From: Fen-1364 sp049515135
Lineage (GTDB): Bacteria; Spirochaetota; Spirochaetia; SZUA-6; Fen-1364
NCBI GenBank assembly: GCA_049515135.1
Contig: JBEKUJ010000013.1
Span: 1-64,000, forward strand
Reading direction: 5' to 3'
DNA length: 64,000 nucleotides
Of this stretch, positions 1 to 8,609 are shown in pieces; position 1 is the stretch's first letter; every line of letters begins with the position of its first letter. Both the position numbers and the translations under genes were made by a program. The notes beneath the pieces are model-generated. The model had not been told where the DNA came from. It was given only the letters and a program-made list of their open reading frames with translations, and made no database searches.

Positions 1-112
1 AGCCTCGGTCTATGCGAAAATCGAGCAATCATGCCTGGTTGGCGGCGACGAAGACTCCGTCGGACCCGCTGAAACACACTTGCCCGAAAAAAGAGAGCGC
101 AGTATGAGAAAT
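1..112. other. Window-edge stretch without an assigned gene
   Basis: No gene can be assigned here. Two plus-strand frames are open from the left edge: one from base 2 to a TAG at 119-121 (39 codons), the other from base 3 to a TGA near base 105. Either could be the last codons of a plus-strand gene converging on the oxidoreductase that ends at 180. Neither short peptide shows a recognisable motif. Confidence 0.3.
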
Positions 113-179
113 GCGGGCTAGCCAGGGACGGCGAAGGCGAGCGAGCACAAGGATGTGCGCAAGCGAGCCTATAGCCCGC
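113..179. repeat. Palindromic repeat, diverged member of the window's repeat family
   Basis: A 49-base core at 121-169 is flanked by an 8-base inverted repeat, GCGGGCTA (113-120) and TAGCCCGC (172-179), directly after the stop codon of the minus-strand oxidoreductase. Read on the minus strand, the core has the same length as the element at 49026-49075 and ends with the same CTTCGCC-R-TCCCTGGC block. The inner stems differ in sequence but sit at the same places. It may also act as a terminator hairpin for the oxidoreductase. Relationship to the other copies is inferred by eye. Confidence 0.5.
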
Positions 180-1559
180 CTATTCCAGAGGCGCAAGCTC
201 CCCGAGCATCGTGGGAACCAGCTCGGACACGGTGGGGTGGATGTGCATGGCTTTCTGGAGCACGGTGTACGGTGCCCCCGCGTACATGATATCCAGGATC
301 CCGTGGATGACTTCGTCACCCCCGATCCCAAGGACCGCCGCGCCCAGAATCCGCTTTGTCTCCGCGCCCACAAGGATTTTCATGAATCCCTGCTCTCTTC
401 CTTTTTCGACGGCCCGGCTCACGCGAGTCATTGGCCGCTTTGCCACAAGGGCAGCGATTCCCTGACGGCGGGTGTCGGCCTCCGTAAGGCCGGCCCTGCC
501 CAGAGGCGGGTCGATGTACATGGCGTACGCGGGGATGCGGTCGGCAACGCTGCGGCTTTCGCCGCCAAGAATGTTCGCCGCCACGATCTCGAAGTCATTG
601 TACGAGGTGTGGGTGAAGGCGCCCCTCCCGTTGCAGTCCCCCAGCGCCCAGATGCCGGGAACGCTGGTGCGAAGCGCCTCATCAAACTGGATGAACCCGC
701 GGCTGTCCACTGAAACTCCCGACGTCTCCAATCCAAGATCGTCCGTGTTGGGCCGCCTGCCAACTGCCAGCAGCAAGTGGGAGGCGCGAACCTCCGGGGC
801 GCCATTGCTGCACGAGGTCTGAACCACAACGTCCTCTTGGTCCTGTGCGACGCTCATGCATTCGGCGTCCAGGCGCACGTGCACTCCTTCGGCGAGCAGG
901 ATTTCCCTGATGGCGTCGGAGACGTCCTCGTCCTCCCGGCCGGCAAGGCGCGCTCCCTTCTCGATCACGGTCACCTCGCTTCCGAACCGGCGGTACATCT
1001 GCGCGAACTCCAGGCTCACGTAGCTGCCGCCCACGATGGCAAGGTGCCGGGGGAGAAAATCAACATTCATCATGGAGGAGTTTGTCAAATAGTCCACGCT
1101 GTCAAGGCCGGGCATGTCGGGTATGAGTGCCCGCCCTCCGGTGTTGATGAAGATGCGGTCTGCCGAGAGGAGGTCTTCTCCCACTCTTACCTGCCGGGGG
1201 GATTCGAACCTTGCATGGCCTTCGTAGACAGTGCAGCCGTCCATGCTCTTGAGCCAGCTCTCGATCCCAGTCCTTGACTGTTCGGAGATCGCGTCCTTGC
1301 GGGCCTTCACTTTCTTCATGTCCACCCGAATATCGCCTGACACCGTGACGCCGAAATCCTGGGCACGGCGGGCCATGTACGCCGCTTCGGCGCTCGCCAC
1401 CAGCGTTTTTGTCGGGATGCATCCGGTGTTGACACACGTCCCGCCGAAGCTCTTGCGCTCGATAATGGCGATTTTCATTCCCGCTTGGGTGAGGCGCCCA
1501 GCCAAGGAGGGACCTGCCTGGCCGGTGCCGATGATGATCGCATCGTATTTTCCTGCCAT
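180..1559 (-). CDS. Class I pyridine nucleotide-disulfide oxidoreductase (mercuric reductase / dihydrolipoamide dehydrogenase-like)
   Basis: A 459-residue cytosolic FAD flavoenzyme. The N-terminus carries a dinucleotide-binding GTGQAGPSLAG motif. The redox-active disulfide is GGTCVNTGCIPTK, about 40 residues in. A central NAD(P)H fold contains AIVGGSYVSLEFA, a second FAD motif reads IWALGDCNGRGAFTH, and the C-terminal HIHPTVSEL holds the His-Glu pair of the partner subunit. There is no N-terminal heavy-metal domain and no C-terminal vicinal Cys pair, so true mercuric reduction is unlikely. It belongs to the uncharacterised 'FAD-containing oxidoreductase' group near MerA and Lpd. I chose ATG 1559 because the fold begins there and a TATTAT hexamer lies six bases upstream. 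Substrate unknown. Confidence 0.85.
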   Translation of the reverse strand: MAGKYDAIIIGTGQAGPSLAGRLTQAGMKIAIIERKSFGGTCVNTGCIPTKTLVASAEAAYMARRAQDFGVTVSGDIRVDMKKVKARKDAISEQSRTGIESWLKSMDGCTVYEGHARFESPRQVRVGEDLLSADRIFINTGGRALIPDMPGLDSVDYLTNSSMMNVDFLPRHLAIVGGSYVSLEFAQMYRRFGSEVTVIEKGARLAGREDEDVSDAIREILLAEGVHVRLDAECMSVAQDQEDVVVQTSCSNGAPEVRASHLLLAVGRRPNTDDLGLETSGVSVDSRGFIQFDEALRTSVPGIWALGDCNGRGAFTHTSYNDFEIVAANILGGESRSVADRIPAYAMYIDPPLGRAGLTEADTRRQGIAALVAKRPMTRVSRAVEKGREQGFMKILVGAETKRILGAAVLGIGGDEVIHGILDIMYAGAPYTVLQKAMHIHPTVSELVPTMLGELAPLE

Positions 1560-1565
1560 GACAAG

Positions 1566-1571
1566 ATAATA
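1566..1571 (-). promoter_or_regulatory. -10 hexamer of a probable leaderless promoter
   Basis: TATTAT on the minus strand lies exactly six bases before the ATG at 1559. No Shine-Dalgarno sequence intervenes, so transcription would start at or next to the start codon. No convincing -35 element is seen. Confidence 0.45.
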
Positions 1572-1644
1572 GCGAAACGTCCCTTCAAAGCACATTAAGA
1601 GCGGCCACGCACGCCGGGCCGCGGGAAACTTTGTCAACAGGCTG

Positions 1645-2130
1645 TCACCGGACTCCCTGAGAGACGAACTCCCGCGCAAAAGCGGCGGCTTTTTCCAGCT
1701 CGTGCTCTGCTAGCGGCCCGTTGATTCCCGCCACCAGGCATCTGAGGGTCTTGTCGTACACTTTCAGCCCCTGATCCTTTGCTGTTTTCTCCATGATCCC
1801 CGCGGCGCCGGGCGAAAGCCATTTTTTCCCTTTCTCCAGAGCCTCCGGATCGGTCGGCACCGGGCCGTAGGTATCGAAGATGGCCACAGGTTTGCCGGCA
1901 AAGCCCCGTTTTCCCAGCTTCTTCAGCACGCCCAGGGCCCTTCCGTTGACCCTGGCCATCCTGGTGGGAGCTCCGACAAGCGCGCACGTGAATGTCCCGA
2001 GATCGGGCAGCCTCTGACGAAGGTCTTGGACAACGGTCTCATGCCCCAGCGCCGCGATCTCTCGAGCCATGGCTTCCGCAACAAGCTTCGTGTTGCCGTG
2101 GAAGCTGCGGTACAACAATAGTGCTTTCAT
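1645..2130 (-). CDS. Flavodoxin-family protein
   Basis: A 161-residue protein opening with a beta strand and the FMN-phosphate loop LLLYRSFHGNTKLVAEAMA, the flavodoxin signature with an extra His. Further strands (TCALVGAPTRM, PVAIFDTYGP) supply the usual 50s and 90s FMN-contacting loops. Flavodoxins and related quinone reductases carry one or two electrons in the cytosol. The length is right for a stand-alone flavodoxin-like domain and there is no fused redox domain. The start at 2130 has a purine-rich stretch (GGGGGAAAG) upstream. It lies just downstream of the secreted protein at 2141-2842 and is probably cotranscribed with it. The redox partner cannot be told from the sequence. Confidence 0.75.
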   Translation of the reverse strand: MKALLLYRSFHGNTKLVAEAMAREIAALGHETVVQDLRQRLPDLGTFTCALVGAPTRMARVNGRALGVLKKLGKRGFAGKPVAIFDTYGPVPTDPEALEKGKKWLSPGAAGIMEKTAKDQGLKVYDKTLRCLVAGINGPLAEHELEKAAAFAREFVSQGVR

Positions 2131-2140
2131 GCTTTCCCCC

Positions 2141-2842
2141 TCATCGATCGTGATACAGGATCCGCGCCGACTGGAGCATCTCGCGGGCAGTCGTAATCCC
2201 TTCCAGTCCGGGCCTGATATCTCCGTCCGCGCCGTCAACGGAGCCAGTCCCGATGGCCGTGAGGTCCGTTTCCGCCTCTCCCTTGCCCACATCGATCCGG
2301 CCCATGTAGACGATTGACGGCTGGCCGTTGACCCCGGAGTTGGCGCGGGTATAGCGCTCGTTATAGTCGAAGCTGCTGTTGACTTCGAGCTTGACGACGT
2401 AGGTCCCCGCCGAAAGCCCGGCGGCCAGCGGAGAACCAACACGCACCGAGCCGGCGGGCGTTGCACCCGACACTGCGTCTGTGTTCAAGGGGGCCTGGTC
2501 CCGGGCATGAGACCAGACCGGAAGTGCTTCCGGCCTCCCGGCGGACGGCGCCCCGAACCACTTCTTCCTGCCAACCTTTGTCGTGACGAAAATCGTGTCC
2601 ACGTATTTCCCGTCCGGCGACTCGATCCAGCAAGCCAGCTGCGGATATATCCGGATCCTGAAAAAAAGGAAGCCGACTGAATGCAGGTAATGAGGTCCTG
2701 GCACGATATCGAGCTCGAAACGCCGACCACTACCCGCGGCCGCGGCGGCGTGCGCGCGGCGAGGCGAGCAGGATGCGAGCGCCAGGGCCCCAAGCAGGGC
2801 GCACACTGCAATCGCGAGAGCGGCGCGCGAGAGATGTTTCAC
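2141..2842 (-). CDS. Secreted or lipid-anchored protein, possibly DUF2271-like
   Basis: A 233-residue protein with a clear export signal: MKHLSRAA, a hydrophobic run, then LALASCS, which fits a lipobox with Cys near residue 25. A basic Arg/His/Ala linker follows. The mature part has beta-rich segments such as ACWIESPDGKYVDTIFVTT, which recall periplasmic DUF2271 proteins (tentative). The start is GTG at 2842, supported by AAGGAG ten bases upstream. Pairing with a flavodoxin gene 10 bases downstream hints at a redox or flavin role, but this is inference from position. Function unknown. Confidence 0.6.
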   Translation of the reverse strand: MKHLSRAALAIAVCALLGALALASCSPRRAHAAAAAGSGRRFELDIVPGPHYLHSVGFLFFRIRIYPQLACWIESPDGKYVDTIFVTTKVGRKKWFGAPSAGRPEALPVWSHARDQAPLNTDAVSGATPAGSVRVGSPLAAGLSAGTYVVKLEVNSSFDYNERYTRANSGVNGQPSIVYMGRIDVGKGEAETDLTAIGTGSVDGADGDIRPGLEGITTAREMLQSARILYHDR

Positions 2843-2925
2843 TCTGTGTCTCCTTGATTCGCTTCATAGTACAGCCCAACCATGGCGCGCGCAAGAACGC
2901 CGCGGCCCGCGGATTTGCTGTTCGC

Positions 2926-3549
2926 CTAGTTGGGACAGAAAACGGGGTTTCCGGCGCCAGGATTCTTCAGCTGGGCAAGCATGATGCCGGCCGCCTCATC
3001 GGGGGAGAGGGACCTGGGCCGGGATGATTTCCACGGTTTGGGCAGCTTGGCAAGGGATGGGACCAGCTCGATGCGGTTGAACCGAACAACGGTGCAGTCA
3101 AGGTCGCTTTGCATGATGAGGCGCAGCGCCTCGTCCACCTCGTCCCGGACGGTCTGGCCAATCAAGTCCAGCGCTCTCCGCATGGCCCTGCGCGACCCGA
3201 AGAGAGTCTCCCCCATGTAGGGAACGCCGGAGCCGGTCTGCCAGACAAGCCTTTTCACGCCGACCCGCTTCATGGCGGTTATGACCGCAGCGGCGGCCCG
3301 TTTGGTGGAGTCCGGAGCTACCCCCACATCCGGCCCCAGCACCGTCATGACAACTTCCACGTCCCTCAGCGCCCGCTCCAGCGCGATTTCATCCTTGGCG
3401 TCGCCTCTGATGATGGTGAGAGCCGCATCCGAAAGATGAAGAAATACGGGGAACCGGACAAAGGCAACGACCCTGTGGCCGGCTTCGAGCGCTTTCCTGA
3501 CAAGGCGCCGCCCCAGACGTCCTGACGCTCCCAGGACCGCGATGATCAC
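2926..3549 (-). CDS. NAD(P)-binding, NmrA-like atypical short-chain dehydrogenase
   Basis: A 207-residue Rossmann protein starting MIIAVLGASGRLGRRL, the GxxGxxG cofactor loop of atypical SDRs (NmrA, biliverdin reductase B and anthrone oxidoreductase types). Later elements fit this group: VAFVRFP after the second strand, an Asp near DAKDEIALERAL and EVVMTVLGP after the fourth. The classical YxxxK pair is absent, as in NmrA-like members that sense or reduce small molecules. Start GTG 3549 is preceded six bases upstream by a perfect TATAAT and no ribosome-binding site, suggesting leaderless translation. Substrate unknown. Confidence 0.75.
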   Translation of the reverse strand: MIIAVLGASGRLGRRLVRKALEAGHRVVAFVRFPVFLHLSDAALTIIRGDAKDEIALERALRDVEVVMTVLGPDVGVAPDSTKRAAAAVITAMKRVGVKRLVWQTGSGVPYMGETLFGSRRAMRRALDLIGQTVRDEVDEALRLIMQSDLDCTVVRFNRIELVPSLAKLPKPWKSSRPRSLSPDEAAGIMLAQLKNPGAGNPVFCPN

Positions 3550-3555
3550 GTCAGC

Positions 3556-3561
3556 ATTATA
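3556..3561 (-). promoter_or_regulatory. Perfect -10 hexamer six bases before a GTG start
   Basis: TATAAT on the minus strand, six bases (3550-3555) from the GTG at 3549. Its position leaves no room for a leader. The -35 region is weak. Confidence 0.5.
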
Positions 3562-3694
3562 TCAGATTTCTGAACCCGCGGGAACCCGCCTGAAGCAACC
3601 ATCGATGCGCACCGGCATCGCTGCACAGGGCGATGCCGACGCTTTTCCCGTCAACGCAGTAGCCCGAAACAAGATCCTCGGTGTTGGAAAAGGC

Positions 3695-4126
3695 ATGAAG
3701 GAAAAACGAACGGCAGACTTTGTCGGGGCGGTCATCGGCAACATCATTGTCCTGGTGTTCATGAACACCGTCCTGCTGTGGCGGCAATACACGCAGGGGG
3801 TGATCCTGGAGAGCTGGGCCGACATCCTGTGGGCGGCCGACATCTCCCTGGGCGCCCAGATCGTCGGCAATTTCCTTCTCTGCTTCTTCCGACCCGGGTG
3901 GTTCCTGGCGCTCATGCGGGCGGTCTTTGCCGCAGCGGGGCTCATGTCGATCATCGTCTTCTTCATAGTGTTCCCGCTGGACTTCTCCCGCCTGGTCGGC
4001 GCGTGGCTCAACACCCTGCTGAAGGTGCTGATGATGATCGGGATGGCCGGCGCGCTGGTCGGGCTTGTGGTGGAGCTGGCGCGGTTTCTCAGGGCAATGG
4101 GACGGGCCTTGAAAACGGAGACTTGA
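3695..4126 (+). CDS. Four-helix inner-membrane protein, function unknown
   Basis: A 143-residue protein dominated by hydrophobic segments: IGNIIVLVFMNTVLLW, a second around IVGNFLLCFF, a third AAGLMSIIVFFIVFPL and a fourth LMMIGMAGALVGLVVEL. It begins with a short charged MKEKRTADF. The start at 3695 has GGAAAAGG about five bases upstream. The same frame is open back to 3542, but that part overlaps the divergent reductase start and lacks membrane character, so the shorter form is preferred. It converges with the prp operon end at 4174. I do not recognise the family. Confidence 0.6.
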   Translation: MKEKRTADFVGAVIGNIIVLVFMNTVLLWRQYTQGVILESWADILWAADISLGAQIVGNFLLCFFRPGWFLALMRAVFAAAGLMSIIVFFIVFPLDFSRLVGAWLNTLLKVLMMIGMAGALVGLVVELARFLRAMGRALKTET

Positions 4127-4173
4127 GCGCGGATCGCCGGGACCCGGATCTTCGGGATCACCGCGAAACGCGG

Positions 4174-5610
4174 CTACAGGAACATCTCGATCAACTGCGG
4201 GACAGTCATGGCTTCCAGCCTCTGTCGGTCACGGAGAATTGCGACAATGGCTCCCACGCGGTCCTCGGGGAACCGCTCCGAAAGATTCTCCCGCAGCTTG
4301 TCGAACAGCAGGTTTAGCCCCTCTGCCCGGCGGCGCCGGTGGCCAACGGGGTATTCCACCGCGACTCTCTCTGTGCAACTTCCGTCATCAAAGAAAACCT
4401 GCAGCGAGTTGGCGATGGAGCGCTTCCCCGGGTCCAGGTATTCAGCGGTGTAGCGCGGGTCCTCCTCCAGCTCCATGCGCTCGCGCAGCCTGTCGATCCT
4501 GGGATCACGCGCGGTTTCCTCCTGGTAGTGCTCTGCGCGCAAGTTCCCATATATCAACGCCACCGCGACCGCATATTGCAGGCAGTGATCACGGTCTGCC
4601 GGGTTCCGCAGCGGGCCCTTCTTGTCAATGATCCGAAGGGCGGACTCCTGTGTATGAATATGGATCCTTCTGATGCGGTCCAGGCGGTCCTTCACTCGAG
4701 CATGAAGCGAAAGCGCGGCTTCAACGGCTGTCTGCGCGTGGAACTCCGCGGGGAAGGAAACCTTGAAGAGAATATTCTCCGCAACGTACGAGCCGAAGGG
4801 GTGCCCGGCGCGCAGAGGCTGCCCTTTCATGACCGCGTCCTGGAATCCCCAGCGTGGCGCGGAAAGCGCCGTCGCGTACCCGGGCTCCCCGGCCACCCCC
4901 AGAAGGGCAAGACGCACGCCTCGTGACGTTGCGTCCCCCGCGGCCCACGATTTGCGAAAGCCCGTGTTGGGAGCATGGCGGTATGTTCGTAGCGGCCCGA
5001 TATCGATCCACGCATTGGACAGCACATCGGTAATGCGCTGCTCGTCGCCACCGAGCAGCCACGTCGTTGTGGCGGCGGTGGCCACCTTGACCAGGATCAC
5101 GTGGTCAAGGCCGACACGGTTGAAAGAGTTTTCCAGTGCCAGAATGCCCTGTATCTCATACGCCTTGATCTGGGCTTCCAGGAGGCGTCGTACGGTTACC
5201 GGTGCGGTCGGTGCCAACCCGCGCCTGCGGCTCACCCAGTCAGCGACGGCCAGCAGCCCGCCCAGGTTGTCGGAAGGGTGACCCCATTCCGCCGCAAGCC
5301 ACGTGTCGTTGTAGTCAAGCCATCGGATCATGGTCCCGATATTGAAAGCCGCCTGGACGGGTTCAAGCTCGAAAACGGTCCCCGGCACCCTGCTCCCCGG
5401 CGACATCACTGCCCCGTCGACTACGGGGCCCAGGCGCATCCGGCACTCCGGAAACTTCAGCGCAAGAATTGCGCAGCCCAGGCTGTCGGCAAGGCTCCAG
5501 GAAGCGGCATCGAATGCCTCATCGCTCCGGATGGATCCCCGGGCCACGTAGTCGGCGATGTCGATCAGCAGCTTGTCGGCGTGCGGCTGTTCCGGGCCGG
5601 ACGCGCTCAT
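4174..5610 (-). CDS. prpD: 2-methylcitrate dehydratase (MmgE/PrpD family)
   Basis: A 478-residue cofactor-free dehydratase that converts 2-methylcitrate to 2-methyl-cis-aconitate in the methylcitrate cycle. Length matches PrpD (about 480). Family landmarks include SLADSLGCAILAL near the N-terminus, the RWLDYNDTWLAAEWGHPSDN active-site segment (Asp and His), and the C-terminal dimerisation part with SIANSLQVFFDDG and VEYPVGHRRRR. It is the last gene of prpB-prpC-prpD. Its ATG overlaps the prpC stop in an ATGA tetranucleotide, implying translational coupling. No acnD/prpF pair is present, so PrpD should do the dehydration; the following hydration may use a housekeeping aconitase elsewhere. Confidence 0.92.
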   Translation of the reverse strand: MSASGPEQPHADKLLIDIADYVARGSIRSDEAFDAASWSLADSLGCAILALKFPECRMRLGPVVDGAVMSPGSRVPGTVFELEPVQAAFNIGTMIRWLDYNDTWLAAEWGHPSDNLGGLLAVADWVSRRRGLAPTAPVTVRRLLEAQIKAYEIQGILALENSFNRVGLDHVILVKVATAATTTWLLGGDEQRITDVLSNAWIDIGPLRTYRHAPNTGFRKSWAAGDATSRGVRLALLGVAGEPGYATALSAPRWGFQDAVMKGQPLRAGHPFGSYVAENILFKVSFPAEFHAQTAVEAALSLHARVKDRLDRIRRIHIHTQESALRIIDKKGPLRNPADRDHCLQYAVAVALIYGNLRAEHYQEETARDPRIDRLRERMELEEDPRYTAEYLDPGKRSIANSLQVFFDDGSCTERVAVEYPVGHRRRRAEGLNLLFDKLRENLSERFPEDRVGAIVAILRDRQRLEAMTVPQLIEMFL

Positions 5611-6734
5611 CGCGTTTCGTCCGCAACCAGCGGTACGTAGACCCTCGGTTCCGGACCCGTGTAGCGGCTGATGGGCCTGATCAGCTTGTTGTTGGAGCGC
5701 TGCTCCATGATGTGGGCCATCCACCCGCTGATGCGGGCAAGGACGAACATCGGCGTATACAGCTCGGTCGGGATGCCGCTGAACCGGTAGGCAAGAGCGC
5801 TGTAGAAGTCCAGATTGGGAAACAGCTTCTTCGTGTCCCACATGACGCGCTCTATGCGCTCGGCAATGGCAAACAAGCGCTTCTGATCCGGGCCTGCCGC
5901 CAGGCGCGCGGCCCACTCCTTGATCACCGCGGAGCGCGGATCGGAGACCGTATAGATGCGATGCCCGAAGCCCATGATCTTTTCCCTGCGCGCAAGCCGG
6001 TCCTGGATCCCCTTTTCTGCCGCATCGGCGTTCGGGTACGCCTCGATCAGCTTCATGGCCTCTTCGTTCGCCCCGCCGTGCAGGGGCCCTGCAAGGGCGC
6101 CGATTGCCCCGGCCACTGCGGAGTGAATGTCCGAAAGGGTGCTGATGATGACCCGAGCGGCAAAGGTGGAAGCGTTGAACTCGTGTTCCGCGTACAGGAT
6201 GAGCGACACGTCGAGGCACCTTCGAAGGTCTTCCGGGGGAGCCCCGCCCTGCATGCCGTGCAGAAAGTAGCCTGCAAGCGTATCCTCGTCATCGGGGAGT
6301 TCTTTTCCCATGCGCTGCAGGATGATGGAAGGAAGGACAGCCACCAGCCGGTCCGCCACGCCCAGCGGGTCCCTGCCGTGCTCCGGCTCCAGGTTGCCGA
6401 GGACGGAGATGGCGGTCCTTAGTATTCCCATCGTGCTGTCCCCGGGCGGTATCTCCCGCAGGAGCTGCGAGAGATACCGGGGCAGCTGCCTCATTTTCTT
6501 CAGCTTCCGGCGATACTCAACGAGCTCGGCGGGCGCCGGCAGCTCGCCGCGCAGGAGAAGCCATGCTACCTCCTCGAAGCTCGCGTGCGCCGCGAGGTCT
6601 TCGATGGCGTATCCACGGTAGCTCAGGCCCCGGCCCTCGATCCCGACCGTGCTGATGGCAGAGTCTGCAGCGACGATTCCGGCCAGCCCCCCCACCTTCT
6701 TCACATCCGCGAACTTGCGCTCGTATTCAGCCAT
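5607..6734 (-). CDS. prpC: 2-methylcitrate synthase (citrate synthase family)
   Basis: A 375-residue type I citrate synthase fold. It condenses propionyl-CoA with oxaloacetate to give 2-methylcitrate. Catalytic blocks visible are GPLHGGANEEAM (His), KIMGFGHRIY (His) and an Asp around the NLDFYSALAYR segment. The start at 6734 (MAEYERKF) is preceded by GGAAG; an upstream ATG at 6761 would add nine residues and deepen the overlap with prpB. Overlaps at both ends (prpB stop at 6727, prpD start at 5610) show a tightly packed operon. Methylcitrate rather than plain citrate synthase is inferred from context. Confidence 0.92.
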   Translation of the reverse strand: MAEYERKFADVKKVGGLAGIVAADSAISTVGIEGRGLSYRGYAIEDLAAHASFEEVAWLLLRGELPAPAELVEYRRKLKKMRQLPRYLSQLLREIPPGDSTMGILRTAISVLGNLEPEHGRDPLGVADRLVAVLPSIILQRMGKELPDDEDTLAGYFLHGMQGGAPPEDLRRCLDVSLILYAEHEFNASTFAARVIISTLSDIHSAVAGAIGALAGPLHGGANEEAMKLIEAYPNADAAEKGIQDRLARREKIMGFGHRIYTVSDPRSAVIKEWAARLAAGPDQKRLFAIAERIERVMWDTKKLFPNLDFYSALAYRFSGIPTELYTPMFVLARISGWMAHIMEQRSNNKLIRPISRYTGPEPRVYVPLVADETR

Positions 6735-7596
6735 GTCTTTGCTTCCGTTCCTGGGCCTCATAGCCCAGCAGGTCGTACAGCTCCGCGCGGGTCATCATCT
6801 GCTCCACCACGTCCGCCTGCGTGCCCCGCTGCCGAATGACAGCCAGCACGCTCATGGCGGCCTTGTTCATGGCGCGGCTGGCAGAAAGCGGATACAGGGC
6901 CATGTCGACGCCCTCGCCGGCCAGCTGCTTCAGCGTGAACTGGGGAGTAAGCCCGAACTCGGTAAGATTTGCGAGCACCGGAAGCCCCGTCGCTTCCTTG
7001 AATGACCTGTACTGCTCAAGCTCGCCCAGGGCCTCGGGGAAAATGCAGTCGGCCCCTGCCCGGGCATACGCGGCTGCCCGGTCCAGCGCACGGTTCATCC
7101 CCTCTACGGCCACCGCATCCGTCCTGGCCATGATGAGAAAGCCTGGCTGGCTGCGCGCATCCACGGCAGCCTTGATCCTTGCCTCCATCTCCTGGGTGCT
7201 GACAAGTGCTTTGCCCGGCCTGTGACCGCATCGCTTGTCGCTGACCTGGTCCTCCATGTGGATGGCGGCCACGCCGGCCCGGATCATCTCCCGAACGGTC
7301 CTGGCGATCATGAGCTCCGCTCCAAAGCCCGTGTCAACATCAACAAGCAGCGGAAGCTCGACAGCCGCCGTGATCCGGCGGGCGTCCTCCAGCACGTTAT
7401 CCAATGTTGTGACCCCAAGGTCGGGAAGGCCGAAGGAAAGGTTTGCCACTCCCGCGCCGGAGAGGTAAATGGCCCGGTAGCCGATCCGCGCGGCCATGAG
7501 CGCCACCAGCGCGTTCGGCGTTCCCGCTATCTGAAGAGGTTTCTCTTCTGCAAGAGCCTTGCGGAACCGGTCGCCTGCGCTCCCACTCTCCGACAT
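6727..7596 (-). CDS. prpB: Methylisocitrate lyase
   Basis: A 289-residue member of the isocitrate lyase/PEP mutase superfamily that splits 2-methylisocitrate into pyruvate and succinate. The signature DKRCGHRPGK carries the catalytic Cys, VDVDTGFG supplies the Mg2+-binding Asp residues, and AIHMEDQ and IMARTDA complete the barrel. Length matches PrpB (about 295). First gene of the prp operon. A TTGGAA-17-TATCCT promoter ends six bases before this ATG; a GAAGG in the same interval could also serve as a ribosome-binding site. No prpR-like regulator lies next to it. Confidence 0.95.
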   Translation of the reverse strand: MSESGSAGDRFRKALAEEKPLQIAGTPNALVALMAARIGYRAIYLSGAGVANLSFGLPDLGVTTLDNVLEDARRITAAVELPLLVDVDTGFGAELMIARTVREMIRAGVAAIHMEDQVSDKRCGHRPGKALVSTQEMEARIKAAVDARSQPGFLIMARTDAVAVEGMNRALDRAAAYARAGADCIFPEALGELEQYRSFKEATGLPVLANLTEFGLTPQFTLKQLAGEGVDMALYPLSASRAMNKAAMSVLAVIRQRGTQADVVEQMMTRAELYDLLGYEAQERKQRHG

Positions 7597-7602
7597 ACCT
7601 TC

Positions 7603-7631
7603 AGGATAGTAATTTGCAGCGGTGATTCCAA
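7603..7631 (-). promoter_or_regulatory. prpB promoter
   Basis: On the minus strand TTGGAA (7626-7631) and TATCCT (7603-7608) are separated by 17 bases, and the -10 lies six bases before the prpB ATG. Geometry equals that of other probable leaderless promoters in this window. Confidence 0.5.
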
Positions 7632-7747
7632 CTGATTTTGCTCCGTGCGTACGCCGGGGCGGCTCATGCAGCGAGCCGACACGCGCGGATGCCGCAGAAC
7701 CCCCGGACACGCGTGCCCGTAATCCGGTCCCCGCGCAGGCCGGAAAG

Positions 7748-8602
7748 TCACCCGCCCGCGGCCACGGGCCTGCTCGGATCAGTGATCCATTCGCTCCATG
7801 AGCCCGGGTAGAGCGCTGGGGTCCCCTTCCCGGCGTATGCAAAGGCCAGCACATCATGCGCCGCAGTCACTCCAGAACCGCAGTAGAACACCACGTGCCC
7901 TGGGTCCCGGCCGCCTGCAAGCATTTCAAACCGGCGCGCAACCTCATGGCGCGGCTTGAAGACGCCGTCCCTGGAGAGGTTGTCCATATACGGGGCTGAG
8001 ACGGCCCCCGGGATGTGGCCAGCTACCGGGTCAATGGTCTCGTTCAATCCCTGGTATCGGTCCGCCCCTCGTGCATCAAGTATGATGTACAGGGGATCCT
8101 CCAGAATCGCCTTCACGTGCGCAGCGTCGAAGATCATGTTCGCTCTGAAGCTCCCCACGAACTCCGCACCACGCCTGCTTTCCGCGCCGCCGGCGCAGGG
8201 CAGCCCGAGGGATTGCCAGCGCCTGAGCCCGCCGTTCAGCACGGCCACGGCATCATGACCGGCCCACGTGAGGAGCCACCACAGCCTTGCCGCCGTCATT
8301 GCCCCTGTGGATTCGTCGTACGCGACAACCTGCGTTGCGTTACCAATGCCGAGCCTGCCTAGCGTTCGTTCCAGGGAGCGCGGCGACGGGAGGGGGTGAC
8401 GGCCCGTGGTCCCCGGAATGACAGGTCCGGAGAGGTCGCGGTCCAGGTGGGCATACAGTGCGCCGGCAATGTGGGATTCTCCGAACTCACGCTCTCCGCG
8501 ACCAGGCTCGCCCAGGAAGAACCTGCAGTCCACGAATACCCAGTCATCCCGTCCGAGGCAGTTGGCGGCATCGAGGGGCTCGATGATGGTTTCGAATTCC
8601 AT
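7748..8602 (-). CDS. Two-domain sulfurtransferase (thiosulfate / 3-mercaptopyruvate sulfurtransferase, rhodanese family)
   Basis: A 284-residue tandem rhodanese. The N-terminal inactive domain contains WVFVDCRFFLGEPG, SHIAGALYAHLDRDLSG and VVAYDESTG. The C-terminal domain has the active loop YCGSGVTAAHD, whose Cys takes the sulfane sulfur; CGSGVTA is typical of 3-mercaptopyruvate-type enzymes. It probably acts in cytosolic sulfur transfer or cyanide and mercaptopyruvate detoxification. ATG 8602 was chosen; ATG 8623 would add seven residues and its codon would overlap the ATG of the divergent phosphorylase at 8622. The gene lies between prpB and glgP with no evident functional link to either. 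Confidence 0.88.
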   Translation of the reverse strand: MEFETIIEPLDAANCLGRDDWVFVDCRFFLGEPGRGEREFGESHIAGALYAHLDRDLSGPVIPGTTGRHPLPSPRSLERTLGRLGIGNATQVVAYDESTGAMTAARLWWLLTWAGHDAVAVLNGGLRRWQSLGLPCAGGAESRRGAEFVGSFRANMIFDAAHVKAILEDPLYIILDARGADRYQGLNETIDPVAGHIPGAVSAPYMDNLSRDGVFKPRHEVARRFEMLAGGRDPGHVVFYCGSGVTAAHDVLAFAYAGKGTPALYPGSWSEWITDPSRPVAAGG

Positions 8603-8609
8603 ATTCCGG

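Noticed and set aside
1190..1215. A T-loop-like GGGATTCGAACC string suggesting a tRNA
   Set aside because: It lies inside the oxidoreductase coding sequence and has no acceptor or anticodon stem around it.
180..1559. Mercuric reductase as a firm call
   Set aside because: No N-terminal metal-binding domain and no C-terminal Cys pair; no mer genes nearby.
3542..3694. The longer N-terminus for the membrane protein at 3695
   Set aside because: It overlaps the divergent reductase start and lacks a ribosome-binding site, while ATG 3695 has one.
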